DNA from: Lysobacterales bacterium
GTDB taxonomy: Bacteria > Pseudomonadota > Gammaproteobacteria > Xanthomonadales > Rhodanobacteraceae
Assembly: GCA_016707485.1 (NCBI GenBank)
Contig: JADJHN010000002.1
Span: forward strand, 1,530,243-1,594,242
Direction: 5' to 3'
DNA: 64,000 bases
Positions 50,815 through 61,385 of the stretch are shown here, in pieces; position 1 is the first letter of the stretch; each line of letters begins with the position of its first letter. The notes beneath the pieces are model-generated. The model searched no databases, was not told the origin of the DNA, and saw nothing but the letters and a program-made list of their open reading frames with translations. A program made the position numbers and the translations under genes.

Positions 50815-52542
50815 TTAATCCTTGGTCACGCGGTTGATTTCTGCGAGGCTGGTGATGCCGTTCTTTGCTTTCAGAAGCGCCGATGCGCGCAGGTCAGGAA
50901 TCCCGTCGGCCTTGGCCTGCTCGGCAATTTGTATGGCTGATCCGCCTGAAAGGATGATTTTGGCGATCGATTCGGTGATCGGCATCACTTGATAAATGCC
51001 CGTGCGGCCCTTGTAGCCCTCGTTGCAACCCGAACAGCCCACGGCTTCCTGCAATTGCATGCCGGAATCGATATCGGCCTGGGTAAAACCTTCGGCCAGC
51101 AGGGCGGCCGCCGGCAATTCCAGCGGGCGCTTGCAGGTGTGCAGGCGACGGGCGAGGCGCTGGGCAATGATCAGAGTGACGGATGAGGTGATGTTGTAGG
51201 GCGCAATACCCATGTTCATCAGGCGCGCCACAGTCTGCGGCGCATCGTTGGTATGCAGGGTAGAGAGCACCATGTGACCTGTCTGTGCCGCCTTGATAGC
51301 AATCTCGGCGGTCTCGAGGTCGCGGATTTCGCCGACCATCACTACATCCGGATCCTGACGCAGAAACGAGCGCAGCGCTGCGGCAAAGGTCATGCCGCGC
51401 TTGGCGTTCTGTTGCACCTGGTTGATGCCGGGAACGCGGATTTCGACCGGATCCTCGACCGTGGAGATATTGCGTCCTTCGGTGTTGAGGATGTTCAGCG
51501 CCGTATAAAGTGAAACGGTCTTGCCCGAGCCGGTCGGGCCGGTCACCAGCACCATGCCATATGGTTTCTGGATGGCGGAGAGGAACAGGTCGCGCTGGGC
51601 ATCCTCGTAACCGAGCTTGTCGATACCCATCTTCGCCGCCGAGGCATCGAGGATACGCAGGACGATCTTCTCGCCAAACAAGGTGGGGCAGGTACTTACG
51701 CGGAAGTCTATGGACTTTGTTTTCGACAAATTGAGCTTGATGCGGCCATCCTGGGGAACCCGGCGCTCGGCGATATCGAGGCCTGCCATGACCTTGATGC
51801 GCGAGGAAATGCGCGGAGTCAGGCGAGTCGGAGGCGAGGCGACATGCTTGAGCATGCCATCCATTCGCAGTCGCACGCGGTAGGATGTCTCATACGGTTC
51901 GAAATGGATGTCCGAGGCGCCGCGCTTGATTGCATCCACCAGTACCTTGTTGACGAAGCGCACCACCGGCGCATCGTCGGCACTGTTGGCATCGACTCCG
52001 GAACCGCCTTCCTCCTCGCCGACGTCACCGAGATCGAGGTTTTCCAAACCTTCCGAATCATCCATGTCCTCGATCGTGGTGCTGGTGGCGGCATGTGCTT
52101 GTTCAATGGCGCGCTCAAGCTGCTGCTCATCGACCAGGATCGGTTCGATGATGTGGTTGGACTGGAACTTGATGTCATCCAGGGCACGCAGGTTGGTCGG
52201 ATCCGATACGCCGACAAACAGGCGATTGCCGCGCTTGAACAGCGGCAGCGCCTTGTGCTTGTTGATCAGTTCTTCCTTGACCAGCTTGATCGGAATCTGG
52301 CTCAGATCCAGCGCGGTGACATCAATAACCGGAACGCCAAACTCGAATGCGGATGCCAAGGCGACCTGTGCGCTCGATACCAGGCCATTTTCGGACAACC
52401 AGGCACCAATCGGGATCTTCTGCTTGTTGGCGTCGTCGACCGCCTTGCGCGCATCGCCTTCGCCCAGCAAGCCTTCCGCGACCAGCCGCCGACTGATGCC
52501 GGATAGTCCGGCCAGCGCCCCCGGATTCATCTGTGTTGCCAT
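50815..52542 (-). CDS. pilB: Type IV pilus extension ATPase PilB
   Basis: 575-residue secretion-type ATPase that drives pilus extension. N-terminal MshEN/GspE-N region (about 10-150), then the ATPase with Walker A GPTGSGKTVSLYTALN, Asp box in STVEDPVEIRVPGINQVQQN, Walker B FLRQDPDVVMVGEIRDLETA and the His box in TGHMVLSTLHTNDA. A tetra-cysteine zinc motif typical of PilB/GspE occurs late (CKRP and CSGCNEG). Divergent from a GT2 gene. Confidence 0.96.
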   Translation of the reverse strand: MATQMNPGALAGLSGISRRLVAEGLLGEGDARKAVDDANKQKIPIGAWLSENGLVSSAQVALASAFEFGVPVIDVTALDLSQIPIKLVKEELINKHKALPLFKRGNRLFVGVSDPTNLRALDDIKFQSNHIIEPILVDEQQLERAIEQAHAATSTTIEDMDDSEGLENLDLGDVGEEEGGSGVDANSADDAPVVRFVNKVLVDAIKRGASDIHFEPYETSYRVRLRMDGMLKHVASPPTRLTPRISSRIKVMAGLDIAERRVPQDGRIKLNLSKTKSIDFRVSTCPTLFGEKIVLRILDASAAKMGIDKLGYEDAQRDLFLSAIQKPYGMVLVTGPTGSGKTVSLYTALNILNTEGRNISTVEDPVEIRVPGINQVQQNAKRGMTFAAALRSFLRQDPDVVMVGEIRDLETAEIAIKAAQTGHMVLSTLHTNDAPQTVARLMNMGIAPYNITSSVTLIIAQRLARRLHTCKRPLELPAAALLAEGFTQADIDSGMQLQEAVGCSGCNEGYKGRTGIYQVMPITESIAKIILSGGSAIQIAEQAKADGIPDLRASALLKAKNGITSLAEINRVTKD

Positions 52543-52683
52543 AAGAAGTCCGCGTAAACCCCTGTTGATACTGCGAATCTACCGCAAATACATTGCCGAA
52601 AGAACACCTGCCGGGCAGTATAGTGGCCCAATCCACACAAATTCCGGCCGCTTCGGCCCAGTGCCGTGAATTCCGGGGTGCCC

Positions 52684-53532
52684 ATGCTCAGCATTGTCCT
52701 GCCGGCAAAGAATGAAGCCGCTGCCCTGGCCGACGTTTTGCCCGCGTTGCGGAAATCCCATCCAGAAGCAGAGATCATCGTGGTCGATGACGGCTCGACC
52801 GACGAAACAGCCGAGATCTGCCGCCAGAATGGGGTCAAGACCCTGCGCCAGCCATATTCAATGGGCAATGGAGCGGCCATCAAGCGCGGCGCACGAGCGG
52901 CAACCGGCGACACCCTTGTTTTCCTCGATGCCGATGGTCAGCACGATCCAGCCTTGATCCATCGCCTGCTCAAGCGATTCGATGAGGGCTACGACATGGT
53001 GGTCGGGGCGCGCGACTGGTCGGGACAGGCAGGCGTCAGTCGGGGCCTTGCCAATGCCCTTTACAACTGGCTCGCCAGCCGCATGACCGGGGTTGAAGTA
53101 AAGGATCTCACCTCAGGCTTTCGTGCTGTCAAGGCCGACAAGTTTCGGGAATTCCTGTACCTGCTTCCAAACGGATTTTCCTACCCGACAACCTGCACGA
53201 TGGCTTTCTTTCGTAGTGCATACGCGGTGGCTTACGAGCCTATCCCGGTGGCTAAGCGCGTCGGAAAAAGTCATATCCGTCCGCTACGAGACGGAATTCG
53301 CTTTCTGCTGATAATTTTCAAGATTGCGACGCTCTACTCGCCACTGAAGTTGTTTGCCCCGACAGCCGCGCTGTTCTTCGTGCTCGGCATTGGCCATTAC
53401 GCTTACACGTTTGCAGTGCGCCACCAGTTCACCAATATGAGTGTGTTGTTGTTGAGCGCGGCGGTCATCGTGTTCCTGATCGGTCTCATTTCCGAACAGA
53501 TCACCGGCTTGATGTATCGCCGAGATGAATGA
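52684..53532 (+). CDS. Membrane-bound GT2 glycosyltransferase (DPM1/GtrB-like)
   Basis: 282-residue enzyme that moves a sugar to a polyprenyl phosphate, or a related transfer. GT-A domain with SIVLPAKNEAAALADVLPAL, VDDGSTDETAEICRQNG and FLDADGQHDP (DxD), then TSGFRAVKADKFREFLYLLP, and two C-terminal TM helices (FAPTAALFFVLGIGHYAYTF and VLLLSAAVIVFLIGLISEQI). The start is uncertain: ATG 52684, GTG 52678 and GTG 52666 are in frame. It opens the plus-strand side of the glycan cluster. Confidence 0.88.
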   Translation: MLSIVLPAKNEAAALADVLPALRKSHPEAEIIVVDDGSTDETAEICRQNGVKTLRQPYSMGNGAAIKRGARAATGDTLVFLDADGQHDPALIHRLLKRFDEGYDMVVGARDWSGQAGVSRGLANALYNWLASRMTGVEVKDLTSGFRAVKADKFREFLYLLPNGFSYPTTCTMAFFRSAYAVAYEPIPVAKRVGKSHIRPLRDGIRFLLIIFKIATLYSPLKLFAPTAALFFVLGIGHYAYTFAVRHQFTNMSVLLLSAAVIVFLIGLISEQITGLMYRRDE

Positions 53533-53626
53533 CACCGCAGCGCCTCGGGTGGACAACGTATTTTTCGATGCAGTTTCCTGATTTGCATCGTGCTGTTTGC
53601 CTTGGCCTGGAGAATCGATTCAATAA

Positions 53627-54741
53627 ATGCGCATTTTGCTGATCAGCACATCGTATCCGCGGGATAAGTCAGACTGGCGTGGGGTGTTCATGCGTCATCT
53701 GGTTTTCAGCCTTGCGCGTATTCCAGATCTAAAACTTCGCGTCTGGGCTCCACCAGGCGACTTGCCCGAACAAGCGACCATGGCCGCCTCGCCAACCGAC
53801 CGGCAATGGCTGAAAAGACTCATGGCGGCAGGCGGGATATCTCATCTCATGCGTAGCGGAGGCTGGCGCTCATGGGGTGCGCCGATACGCCTTCTGCGCA
53901 TGATTGGTGCGAGCTATCGAGAAAATGCTGATGTCGATCTGTACCACATAAACTGGCTGCAGTGCGCATTGCCCTTGCCAGCGAATGGCAAGCCAGCCCT
54001 GATCAGCGTGCTTGGCAATGACATGATGCTTCTGAAATTGCCTTTAGTGCGCCATTTACTGCGTCGCGTGATGAAGCAACGCAAGGTGGTCATTTGTCCC
54101 AATGCCGAATGGATGCAGGCACCTTTACATGCAGCCTTCGGTGATCTGGCAGCAATTCAGCCCGTGTCGTTCGGTATCGATCCTAGTTGGTTTGCGGTTG
54201 AACGCAGCCCTCACGATGTGTGCCCACCGTACCGCTGGATTGTGGTTAGCCGACTAACTGCGGACAAGTTGGGTTCCCTTTTCAGCTGGTCGAAAAATTT
54301 CTTCGGGGATGGTTCACGCGAGCTGCACCTGTTCGGGCCGATGCAAGAAGATATCCAGGTACCTTCATGGATTCACCACCACGGTCCGGCTACACCCGAA
54401 CAGCTCGCCAAAGACTGGTTTGCCCATGCATGTGGCTTGATCACTCTCAGCCAGCACCCCGAAGGGCGCCCCAAGTCATGCTTGAGGCGATGGCTGCCGG
54501 CTTGCCGATAATTGCTTCAAATCTGCAGGCACATGCAAGCATTTTGGTTGATGGAGAAACCGGAAAGTTGTGCGGCTCTGTAGAAGAATTCGGTGCGGCG
54601 CTACGGACGCTCGAAGACGATCAAGCCAATCAACGCTTGGGAAACGCTGCTAAGCGCTGGGTCGTGCGTGAAATTGGCACTTGGGATGATTGCGCGGAGC
54701 GCTACATGCAAATCTATCGTCTGCTTCTGGGGGTAACTTGA
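53627..54741 (+). pseudogene. GT4-family glycosyltransferase, one frameshift
   Basis: The N-terminal frame (MRILLISTSYPRDKSDWRGV to LITLSQHPEGRP) and the C-terminal frame (QVMLEAMAAGLPIIASNLQA, then GETGKLCGS) join if the CCCC at 54469-54472 is read as CCCCC. That gives a 371-residue GT-B enzyme in which the GT4 motif E-G-x-P-Q-V-x-L-E-A-M-A-x-G-x-P-I is restored. As sequenced, the protein stops at 54511. The donor and acceptor are unknown. Homopolymer position suggests a base-calling error; true inactivation cannot be excluded. Confidence 0.82.
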
Positions 54742-54765
54742 ACGAAAGGCTGGAATCACAAGTTG

Positions 54766-55887
54766 ATGGAGCGGAGCTTGCTGCAGTCTGCGCAAATCAC
54801 TTCTGGATCGATCAATGCACGAGCTGCTCAGCCGACCATGAACGGATTTGAACACTTGCCCGCGCTGAGCAGATCCGAGAGTCCTGAATGTTCGGTATGC
54901 ATCGCAAACTACAATGGTGCAACGATGTTGCACGATTGCCTGACCTCGGTGATTACGCAGCAAGGTGACCTCAACATCGAAGTGATCGTGCACGATGATG
55001 CATCGACCGACGATTCGCTGACTTTGCTGCGTGCAAAATATCCACAGATCGAGGTACTGGCGAGTACAGAAAACGTCGGGTTCTGCATAAGCAACAATAG
55101 AATGGTCAACCATGCACGGGCAAATTCATGTTACTGCTCAATAATGATGCGGCCTTGTTTCCTGATGCGCTAGAAGCCCTTCTGGCCGCGGCGAAAATGA
55201 AAGATTGCCCGGCATCCTGACCTTGCCGCAATACGATTGGCAGACTAACGATCTGGTTGATCGCGGTTGCTTGCTCGATCCGTTCTACAACCCCATTCCA
55301 AACCTCGACCCGGCACGTGCCGACGTGGCGATGGTGATCGGTGCTTGCCTGTTCATGCCGCGAACTCTGTGGATCGAGCTCGGCGGTTTTCCAGAGTGGA
55401 TGGAGTCCATCGGTGAGGATCTCTATCTGTGCTGCCTCGCCCGACTGCAGGGATACGTCGTTACTGCGCTCGGGAAAAGCGGCTACCGACACCGTGGTGG
55501 AGCGACGTTCAGCGGCGTGCGCGACGATGCAAATCTGCTCGTGACCACTTTCCGCAGGAGGCGTCTGAGCGAGCGCAACAAGACCGCTGCGATGGTAATT
55601 TGCACACCGACCCCGCTAATGTGGCCATTACTGATCCTGCACCTGTTGCTATTGAGTAGCGAAGGCATCGTGTTGGCGCTAGTGAAGTGGGACTGGCGCA
55701 TCTGGCGCCAAATATATGTCACCGCCATGGGTGACGTTTGGGCGATGCGAGGGCAGTTGCTCTCGTCGCGCCTGGCAATACAGCGAAAACGACGCCGCAT
55801 CCCGTCAAACTACGCGCACGCCTTTCGTCCTGTCATCTACAAGCTGCTCATGCTCTTCCGGCATGGGATACCCAAGGTTCCCGCTAA
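54766..55887 (+). pseudogene. GT2 rhamnosyltransferase-like gene, at least two frameshifts
   Basis: The start region (SVCIANYNGATMLHDCLTSV, VIVHDDASTDDSLTLLRAKY, NVGFCISNNRMVNHAR) is open to 55173. Adding one G near 55130 restores GKFMLLLNNDAALFPDALEA, and adding one A near 55195 leads into NERLPGILTLPQYDWQTNDL, the long second frame (GACLFMPRTLWIELGGFPEW). Both are homopolymer runs. The frame stays open to 56317, but that part overlaps the opposite-strand methyltransferase. One further base would bring the TAA at 55885-55887 into frame (375 codons). Start uncertain (TTG 54763, ATG 54766 or 54838). Confidence 0.7.
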
Positions 55888-56677
55888 CCGGATTCGTTCC
55901 GGCCTGGCTCGCACCGATGCGACGAAAAAGCAGAAACGGTTCCCTTGCGTTCACGCCATGCACGAAAGCGTCGTAGTGTGGAAGGAGTTCGTCATGGCCA
56001 CGGATACAGGAAACGAGACCCGCCGAGACAAAGCGATCAACAATGTCGCGCCCATACAGTCTCACATGATCTTCTTGTCCGAATGCCTGCAAGCGCGCAC
56101 TCTCGTCGACGATGCCTTGATCCTCCCACGTCCGCTCCAACATTGGACTGAAAGGAGTCTGCAGAATAGCATGCCCTCCCAGTTCTCAAAACGCGAGCAA
56201 TTTCGGCAGCGCCCGCTGATCATCCTCTACATGCTCAAGTACATGATTGGCGATCACCAAATCAAACGATGCATCTTCAAATGGCATGGCGGTGAGATCG
56301 ACACGCTGTATGTCTGATGCGGAAGGAAGCAGGTCGCATTTGACATGACGGCCAGGGGATTGTTTCGCGATCAGGTCGGTGAGGCGTGTCTCGGGTGCAA
56401 AATGCAGGATGTGCAGGCCGGTTATTGCTTCGAACAAGCCGCTGGCACGCAGGTACAGGAGCAAGTGTCGCTCCCGATCATGCGCCCCACATATGGGCAC
56501 GTGAAATTGACCACATCGCTGCCTATCAGGCGTAACTGCCCGCATTAGTGGGGCCTCCGAGGCCAGTCCATCGCGATACGGAAGAAATCGATGAACGCGG
56601 CGCGAGCAAATCACGCAGCGGCGCCGGCGCGGCGGCAGATAAATCGAAGCCAGCCTGAGCAACTTGCGAAATGCCAT
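55884..56677 (-). pseudogene. SAM-dependent methyltransferase, several indels
   Basis: Last gene of the minus-strand cluster; its ATG 56677 overlaps the stop of the GT2 gene before it. Readable blocks: CGAHDRERHLLLYLRASGLF, ILHFAPETRL, IQRVDLTAMPFEDASFDLVI, ANHVLEHVEDDQRAL, and LQTPFSPMLERTWEDQGIVD, then GQEDHVRLYGRDIVDRF. A TGA at 56186-56188 breaks the frame, but shifting by one base around it reads EIARVLRTGGHAILQ, so two compensating indels flank it. A second such pair lies near 56490-56535 (IGSDVVNFTCPYCGAHD). With one more base a TAG at 55884-55886 would end the protein at about 264 residues. Confidence 0.65.
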
Positions 56678-57648
56678 CAAGGTCTCCTCGGGACAGTAGC
56701 TGCCGGCAATGTAGATTCCATGCTACCGACCCGACCACGTACACCATCCCACAAGCCGTGGCAGACGAACTTCAGATTTCGCCAACGATTCGGTGAAAAC
56801 AACAAGTACGCGTAAGCGTTTCCCAACCAGTACCAGCACGCCCGGACCTTCCAGCGAAAGGGTACGTAAGTACAACGCATGAGCAGTATAAAATTGCGGA
56901 AGCGGTAATACAGGCGTCGCGGTGAATAGCCATTGTAGTTGCGCCAGCGGCCGTACCAGACACGAAAGGTCAGGTCACCCAAATGGTGGCTGAGTACCGC
57001 ACGCGACGTGCCAAACATGCGATAGCCCCGCGCACGAGCGCGATGAAACCATTCGGTATCGACATAGTCGATGAACCAATCCTCGCGCATCATGCCCACA
57101 TCGGCGAACACACGGCACGGATGCAATGATCCCGACGTAATCCCCGTAATTACTTCAACCCACGGATCGGCCGCGTCTGCTGCACGCGTGCTGTAGAAAT
57201 ATCGATCCGCTTCCTGCACCTGAAATCCGAAGGAATGCCCGGTGATTCCGTCGACGTAGGCGGCCCCCACGTATCCAACGCGTACTCCATTAGCCAGCAA
57301 ATCACGTGCAACGCGCACGAGTTGCGCCGTCATGTCGTGGGCGGGCAGGCTATCCTGGTCGCTCAACAAGACATATTCGAAGCCCTCGTCGATCGCCGTC
57401 TGGATGCCGATGTTAAGTGCCGCACCGATCCCGATATTGCTGCCGACACGAAGCAGTCTTAATGAGGATAGCAATTCTGGGAAACCGACAATCGCCGCAT
57501 GTACGTCGTCTTCGGCGGCAGGCGAATTGTCGACTATCAATGCCTCATCGACTTGGCTCAAGAGCGCGCGCAGCAAAAGAACGAGGCTCTCAACATCCGG
57601 TCGATAAGCAACCACGACAGCAAGTACTGATTGAGTCCTGTCTATCAT
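56677..57648 (-). CDS. GT2 glycosyltransferase, rhamnosyltransferase-like
   Basis: Intact 323-residue GT-A enzyme. Marks: SVLAVVVAYRPDVESLVLLL, LIVDNSPAAEDDV, NIGIGAALNIGIQTAIDEGF, LLSDQDSLP (DxD) and FIDYVDTEWFHRARARGYRM, the pattern of WbbL/RfbN-type rhamnosyltransferases. dTDP-rhamnose from the rml operon at 30-32 kb is a likely donor. ATG 57648 overlaps the stop of the preceding GT2 gene by four bases, and its own stop overlaps the methyltransferase start (TGATG). Confidence 0.88.
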   Translation of the reverse strand: MIDRTQSVLAVVVAYRPDVESLVLLLRALLSQVDEALIVDNSPAAEDDVHAAIVGFPELLSSLRLLRVGSNIGIGAALNIGIQTAIDEGFEYVLLSDQDSLPAHDMTAQLVRVARDLLANGVRVGYVGAAYVDGITGHSFGFQVQEADRYFYSTRAADAADPWVEVITGITSGSLHPCRVFADVGMMREDWFIDYVDTEWFHRARARGYRMFGTSRAVLSHHLGDLTFRVWYGRWRNYNGYSPRRLYYRFRNFILLMRCTYVPFRWKVRACWYWLGNAYAYLLFSPNRWRNLKFVCHGLWDGVRGRVGSMESTLPAATVPRRP

Positions 57649-58708
57649 CGATATTCTCTGGCTTCCCTGGAGAGTACGCGTAGGTTCTGGATTTTCTGCA
57701 GGACATATCGTGCAATTGGCGATGCTGCCAGCCAAGGCAACAAGCGCGCTCGCCAGGAATTGGCATATGAAGGATCGTTGTTGCGCAGCCAGTTCAAAGC
57801 CCGATTGAACGTCACGTCATCACGTGCGAATAAGGCCGCAGACCACATGGGCCGATAGAGCTGTGTGAGTGCATTCGTCCTTTCAGCAAGCGAGACTGCA
57901 AAATGGTCGCAGACATCCTCAATCATTCGGATTTGGCCCTCAAACATGCGAACGCGAGCTGCATATCCCGAGTTCGTGATCGAGCCACTCACTTTTCGAT
58001 AGAGTGTGGTCGACTCGGGCAAATACTCGATTCTGCTAAGAGCCGCCACATGGAGACAGAGTGGCCAGTCGTTTACCGAATAACTCCCTTGCAATGCGCC
58101 GTTATCAACACTGGCGCGTACTAGTTCGCCACGGAAGCACACAGTGCTGATCTGAATAAAATTTCGTCGAAGCAAATCCGAAAAGACGTGGCCTTGTGGA
58201 ACTGGTTGCTTGTCGTACCACTGCTTGTGGAATGACCCAAGCCGATGCCATCGATTACGGCGCCAGAGGATGTGGTCAAAATCAGTATGCACTGCCCCGG
58301 TGTCGGCATTATGTCGAAGCAGATCGACTTGGCGTTGCAGTTTGCCGGGATCGATCCACATGTCATCCCCATCACATGAGGCGATAAACGCACCTCGGCT
58401 GGCTCGGATCAGGCGGGCATAATTTGAAAGCAGGCCGACGTTGAAATTGCCCGTGATGACTCGGATCGTTCGCGGGTGCTTTTGCTGTAAGTCCAGGGCC
58501 AACGTGTACGTTCCGTCCGTGGAACAGTCATCTCCGATGATGAGTTCGAGAGGAAGTCGACAATCTGCTTCATCACCCCCTGAACTGCCTCGGCCAGAAA
58601 ATCTACTTGATTGTAGGTTGCCATGATGATACTTGCGACCGGATATTCCACTAGTGTACGTAGATCGCAAACGTCAATGATGTTTTTGTCCTCGCCAAGC
58701 TCCGTCAT
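57645..58708 (-). pseudogene. GT2 glycosyltransferase, one frameshift
   Basis: The N-terminal frame (PVASIIMATYNQVDFLAEAV, then QGVMKQIVDF) is shifted against the rest (PLELIIGDDCSTDGTYTLAL). Reading the GG at 58552-58553 as GGG joins them into one 354-residue protein. The second half has ASCDGDDMWIDPGKLQRQVD, AVHTDFDHILWRRNRWHRLG and IRMIEDVCDHFAVS. It is a paralogue of the next gene upstream (58705-59793), sharing VHTDFDHI and IEDVC. It overlaps both neighbours by four bases. Confidence 0.82.
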
Positions 58709-59793
58709 GATTTAGTTCGCCGCAACTGCTTCGCAACGGGTCGATACCGGCACCACTCTTCCAACGCAATCGAGGCCTCATGCTTGATCACGAAGAACCT
58801 GCGAATGGCTGCACAACGCGCCATACAGGACTTGATGCGTCGCGACAATGGTGAGAGGAATGACTCGTCATGCACCTGAAGCCATTTGATTGACTGCTCG
58901 AATAATGGCCAGTCCCCAGCGAGCAGCGCCAATGAGAACAATGCATGATATAGGGGCTTCAACGCTTGGATACGATCGCTGTTGTTCACTCCCATGCGGG
59001 CGCAGACATCCTCGATCATGGGGATATATGCAGCGTGGATGCAGGCGCGGCCCGCCCACCCGGCGTTCATCATTGAACCTGCAACGCGTCTGTATACAGC
59101 TGTCGAGCGCGGTAGATATCCGATATCGTGTTTCTCGGCAACAAAGATGGACAAAGGCCAGTCACCAACTGGATAGCTGTCCTTGAGAAAGTTGGCGAGA
59201 AACTCACGATCGATATTTGCGCGAACGCAGAGCGTGCACGTCTGCACGAAACTGCCACGCAAAAGATTCGAGAACACCTGTCCCGTTGGAGTCCCACCGT
59301 TCGCATGCCTGTGTTTCAGGAAATTCCTGAGGTATCGCCAGTGACCGCCGCGCATCACGATATGATCGAAATCCGTATGAACCGCACCTGCTTCGGGATG
59401 TGCGCGCAGGTAATCGACCTGATGCTGAAGCTTTAACGGATCGATCCAATAGTCGTCGCCTTCGCAAAAAGCAACGAATTCGCCACGAATTCGCCGAGCG
59501 ACTCGGCGACGATTGGCGCGTACGCCGATATTGGTCGGGCCGGTGACGACGCGCACGATTTCAGGATGTGCACGCTGATAGCTCTTTGCGATATCGCCAG
59601 TACCGTCACTTGATGCATCGTCTGCAACAAGCAGTTCTATCGGGAAGTTGGTTCGCTGTGCGAGAACCCCTTCGATCGCTTCGACCAGAAACCGGGCGTG
59701 CTGGTACGTCAACATCTGAACGCTCACGACGGGTGCCGTGGGCAATCGCGAAAAGTCGCTGATTTCGATGTCGTCTGAGGTTTCGTTTCCCAT
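58705..59793 (-). CDS. GT2 glycosyltransferase
   Basis: Intact 362-residue GT-A glycosyltransferase: VVSVQMLTYQHARFLVEAIE, FPIELLVADDASSDGTGDIA, AFCEGDDYWIDPLKLQHQVD (DD metal site) and AVHTDFDHIVMRGGHWRYLR. The C-terminal half (about 200-362) is shared with the paralogue downstream and has no fold that I recognise. It starts two bases after the flippase stop (TAGagATG) and ends in an overlap with its paralogue, so the genes are translated together. Sugar specificity is unknown. Confidence 0.88.
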   Translation of the reverse strand: MGNETSDDIEISDFSRLPTAPVVSVQMLTYQHARFLVEAIEGVLAQRTNFPIELLVADDASSDGTGDIAKSYQRAHPEIVRVVTGPTNIGVRANRRRVARRIRGEFVAFCEGDDYWIDPLKLQHQVDYLRAHPEAGAVHTDFDHIVMRGGHWRYLRNFLKHRHANGGTPTGQVFSNLLRGSFVQTCTLCVRANIDREFLANFLKDSYPVGDWPLSIFVAEKHDIGYLPRSTAVYRRVAGSMMNAGWAGRACIHAAYIPMIEDVCARMGVNNSDRIQALKPLYHALFSLALLAGDWPLFEQSIKWLQVHDESFLSPLSRRIKSCMARCAAIRRFFVIKHEASIALEEWCRYRPVAKQLRRTKS

Positions 59794-59795
59794 CT

Positions 59796-61260
59796 CTATA
59801 GCGTTCCCATTTCGCCATGGCGTGAGCTTGAGCGGCTTTGAAGGATCAGTGCCACGTCGCGGAAGGCTTCAAGTCGCAGTGCTGCTGCACCGGCGATAAA
59901 AAAGACGGCTCCGGTACATATGAGAACACCAAAGCGGATCGCGGCATGGGTCTCCCATGGCCAATAGTGATCAAGGGCCGCTACCACCGCTGCCATTACC
60001 AGCGCCAAGGCTACCGTGGGTAAAACGTCGCGAGATTGCGCGACGAGCCCGTAACCAAGAAATTTTCCCGAATAGTGCGTGTTCAGTGCAAGCGACAATA
60101 TTGAAAAGCGACCTGGCTCCAGGCAATTCCGATCAGGCCAAAGAAGCTGCCTGCCACAATCAGTGCGATCCCCATTATCTTCTTTGGCCACTTCGATATG
60201 AAACATTCGCTTTGAATGACCTTGTGCCAACAGCACATGGAGATTTAGTGCGTGCAGCGGATAGAGAACGCCGGCAAGACAGAGCACCGATAGTATTGGT
60301 GCTGCCGGTAGCCAGCGTAAACCGAAGACCACCCGCACCAGAGGTTCTGCCAGCGCGGCACCGCCGAGCATCAGTGGTGCATTGATCAGCATGGTGCCAC
60401 GGATTGAAAGTTGCAGGCCGCGCCGTAACTTTGGGGGTTTTGTGCCGCCTCGGCAAACATCGGTAACGCAGCACGCAGCAAGATTGCTCCGACAAAACGT
60501 GTTGGCATCTGACGCGTGGTATCGGCGTTGTTGTAATAGCCTAGATCGCGTGTACCAAACCATCGACCAACGATTACCGTGTAAAAACGAGTGTATGCGG
60601 CGTCAAGCAGGCTTGAAACCAGAGTGTAACCGCCGAACCCGAACAACTTGCGCGCGGAAGCGCGACTGAAAACCCATGATGGCCGCCAGCCCCCAACAAC
60701 CCAAAGCATTGTAGTCGTGACCGTTGCCATTACCAGCGCCTGCGCCACCAATGCCCAAACCCCAAATCCTGCTAATGCGAGTGTAATCGCCACTACGCTC
60801 GCTGCAATGGTCGCCACGACATTGACACCAAGCAGCTTGCGAAATTCCAGACGCTTGTTTATGAGGGTTGCATGGATCGCCCCAGGCTCGCAATGAATAC
60901 AGTCAATCCGAGAACAGGCGCCAAGCTGCGTAGTGCCGGCAATTCGAAAAAGATCGCGAGTGCCGGACCGGCGAGGGCCAGTGCTGCGGAAAAGAGCCCA
61001 CCCATCACAAGATTGAACCAGAAGACGGTTGACTCGTCGACGTGGGTTATATCCTGACGCTGCAACAGAGCCAACGAAAAGCCGCCATCCATCAGCACAG
61101 TTGCGATGGCAATGAATAGAGCCAGCGTGGCGACCGTACCAAATTCGGATGGATCCAGAATGCGCGCGAGGATGACGGTGACTGCAAACTGCAGTCCTTG
61201 ACGGAGCATTACTTCAACGCCACTCCAGAGAGTTGCCTCGAATGCCCGTCGTTTCAGCAT
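59796..61260 (-). pseudogene. Wzx-like oligosaccharide flippase, about four frameshifts
   Basis: MOP-superfamily lipid-linked oligosaccharide flippase. Pieces in order: ATLWSGVEVMLRQGLQFAVT; ASLGAIHATLINKRLEFRKL after adding G at 60880-60883; GGWRPSWVFSRASARKLFGF and RDLGYYNNADTTRQMPTRFV; KLRRGLQLSIRGTMLINAPL after adding a base near 60433; KKIMGIALIVAGSFFGLIGI after removing one A near 60193; FSILSLALNTHYSGKFLGYG after adding one T near 60105. The net change of +2 bases makes the length divisible by three (488 residues, normal for Wzx). Nearly all changes lie in homopolymers. As sequenced it is not translatable. Confidence 0.78.
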
Positions 61261-61357
61261 TTCGGTCTCTTTGCAATAACACTGGCCAAGTGGTTAAACA
61301 TGTGTCCATTAAGGTTTGTTGTGAGTAATTTAGAAATAAATGTATTCGAAAATCTGA

Positions 61358-61385
61358 TGTATAAAACTACGGAGCTAGTCTTCAA
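61358..61385 (-). promoter_or_regulatory. Possible promoter in an AT-rich gap ahead of the flippase
   Basis: The 203-bp gap between the sulfotransferase stop and the flippase start is distinctly AT-rich around 61310-61370. On the minus strand TTGAAG and TATACA are 16 bp apart (61380-61385 and 61358-61363), about 90 bases before the flippase ATG. It may start a second transcript of the cluster. Confidence 0.4.

Noticed and set aside
55888..56317. Extension of the GT2 frame past 55887
   Set aside because: It lies opposite conserved methyltransferase blocks (HVLEHVEDD, DHVRLYGRD) and has no glycosyltransferase features.
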